In this document: positions 63,229 through 64,000 of the stretch, piece after piece
Layout of the letters: each line of letters starts with the position of its first letter
How positions within the stretch are numbered: the stretch's first letter is position 1
Origin: Flavicella marina
Lineage (GTDB): Bacteria > Bacteroidota > Bacteroidia > Flavobacteriales > Flavobacteriaceae
DNA: 64,000 bases
Direction of reading: 5' to 3'
Assembly: GCF_009193215.1 (NCBI RefSeq)
Contig: NZ_VYVA01000004.1
Coordinates: 62,001 to 126,000, forward strand
Notes under the pieces: model-generated
Told to the model about the DNA's origin: nothing
Databases searched by the model: none
The model's input: only the letters and a program-made list of their open reading frames with translations
Position numbers and translations under genes: made by a program

Positions 63229-64000
63229 ATGAAAACTACGATAAAAATAGCTTGGAGAAACTGTTGGAGAAACTCATTGCGTTCTTCCATCGTAATTGCT
63301 TCAATAGCTCTTGGAATTTGGAGTTCTATTTTTCTAATGGGATTTTCAACCGGACTGGTCGAGCAGCGTATCGAAAAAATGGTAAACCTAGAAATAGGTG
63401 ATATTCAAATTCACTCAACTACTTATGATGTTCAAAGCGACATTTTAAGTACAGTACAGGACTTAGAAACTACCGAAAACCTTTTGAGCTATAACCCAAA
63501 TGTTGCCAGCTACTCATCAAGATTTAAGACTGATGCTTTTGCGCTTTCTCCACACGGACAACAGGGTGTTAAATTACTCGGAGTAAATCCTGCAGATGAG
63601 ATGAAAGTACTCAACTTGGCAGAGCACTTAGAAGAAGGAACTTTTTTAGACTCTAAAAATACATACCCTATTTTAGTCGGTAAAAAACTAGCGAAAGAAT
63701 TGCATTTAAAACTCAATTCGAAAATTCAATTAAATTTCACTGATACTAATGCCAATCAAATCACAAAAAACTTTAAGGTTTGTGGTATTTTTTATGTCGG
63801 GAATGATGCCTTTGATGGTTTTACCGTTTTTGCTCCAATCAAAACCATCGAAAGATTAACAGGTGAACATTTGATTCATGAGATTATTGTCAAAACAAAA
63901 AACACAGATAACCTTGCTTCTATCGCAACAGAACTTCAGAGTAACAATCCGAATAACTTAATTGAAAACTGGCAAAAAAGATACCCTGAAATTGCCTATG
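63229..64000 (+). CDS. ABC transporter permease (FtsX/LolC-type), second subunit, partial
   Basis: This frame (ATG at 63229, MKTTIKIAWRNCWRNSLRSS) is open to the window end, covering 257 codons of the N-terminal half. One N-terminal span (about 20-40) and part of the periplasmic domain are seen. It resembles the preceding permease at the N terminus (AWRN..WRN), so the two probably form a heterodimeric LolCE-like or MacB-like transporter. The 3' part and any ATPase gene are outside the window. Confidence 0.9.
   Translation, partial: MKTTIKIAWRNCWRNSLRSSIVIASIALGIWSSIFLMGFSTGLVEQRIEKMVNLEIGDIQIHSTTYDVQSDILSTVQDLETTENLLSYNPNVASYSSRFKTDAFALSPHGQQGVKLLGVNPADEMKVLNLAEHLEEGTFLDSKNTYPILVGKKLAKELHLKLNSKIQLNFTDTNANQITKNFKVCGIFYVGNDAFDGFTVFAPIKTIERLTGEHLIHEIIVKTKNTDNLASIATELQSNNPNNLIENWQKRYPEIAY

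Overview
The window is a contiguous stretch of AT-rich, densely packed chromosome from a member of the Bacteroidota, almost certainly family Flavobacteriaceae. The reasons are: gene families typical of that group (DUF3810, Bacteroidetes-type GlmU-like transferase, DUF4421-like, DUF349, MiaE next to TIGR02757, SPFH with a small Arc-type protein); signal peptides ending in 'AQ'; almost no Shine-Dalgarno sequences; and promoters of the form TTG-N18-21-TAnnTTTG in front of aroQ, the DUF1573 gene, the tRNA, the SPFH operon and dnaX. No prophage, insertion sequence, CRISPR array or foreign-looking island was seen. This is core genome.

Layout. 1-3.9 kb: polysaccharide ABC exporter (cut at the window start), aroQ, xerD and lpxK. 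4-7.5 kb: Nif3-like protein with a coiled-coil 'zinc ribbon' protein that has lost its cysteines, then dnaB. 7.7-15.1 kb: DUF3810 protein, TrmH-type methyltransferase, Ste24-like protease, the RelA/SpoT enzyme, Fur and purA. 15.2-21.8 kb: small secreted protein, an ABC-F ATPase with one degenerate ATP site, trmL, a methyltransferase and valS. 21.9-26.6 kb: DUF1573 protein, GlmU-like transferase, a predicted di-heme lipoprotein and a DUF349 protein. 26.7-32 kb: aroE, a SCO/YwqK/YHYH envelope operon, an outer-membrane barrel with a decayed paralogue beside it, and glyA.

32-40.5 kb is one tightly coupled minus-strand operon: RND adaptor, RND pump, TolC, a 53-residue basic protein, YchJ, and a large membrane enzyme fusing an LtaS-like phosphotransferase to a GDPD-like domain. 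A tRNA-Val(TAC) follows. 41-49 kb: a FAD/Fe-S oxidoreductase of the YdiJ type, an NAD(P)-binding protein, an esterase, a DUF4421-like barrel, MltF and a TPR protein. 49-53.5 kb: an MsbA-like exporter, then a small operon (SPFH, DUF4177-like, PH-like membrane protein, ribbon-helix-helix protein) whose promoter carries a perfect tandem 11-bp palindromic repeat, then msrA. 53.6-64 kb: dnaX split by an A11 tract, a PNPOx-like protein, miaE, TIGR02757, a kinase-like protein, a ClC exchanger, an RluA-type pseudouridine synthase, and a LolA-like/FtsX-type permease export cluster running off the window end.

The observations most worth a second look are: the SPFH-to-RHH operon with its promoter-overlapping tandem operator; the LtaS-GDPD fusion inside an efflux operon; the A11 frameshift in dnaX; the functionally asymmetric ABC-F protein; and the recurrent loss of structural zinc cysteines (zinc ribbon protein, DnaX, Fur).
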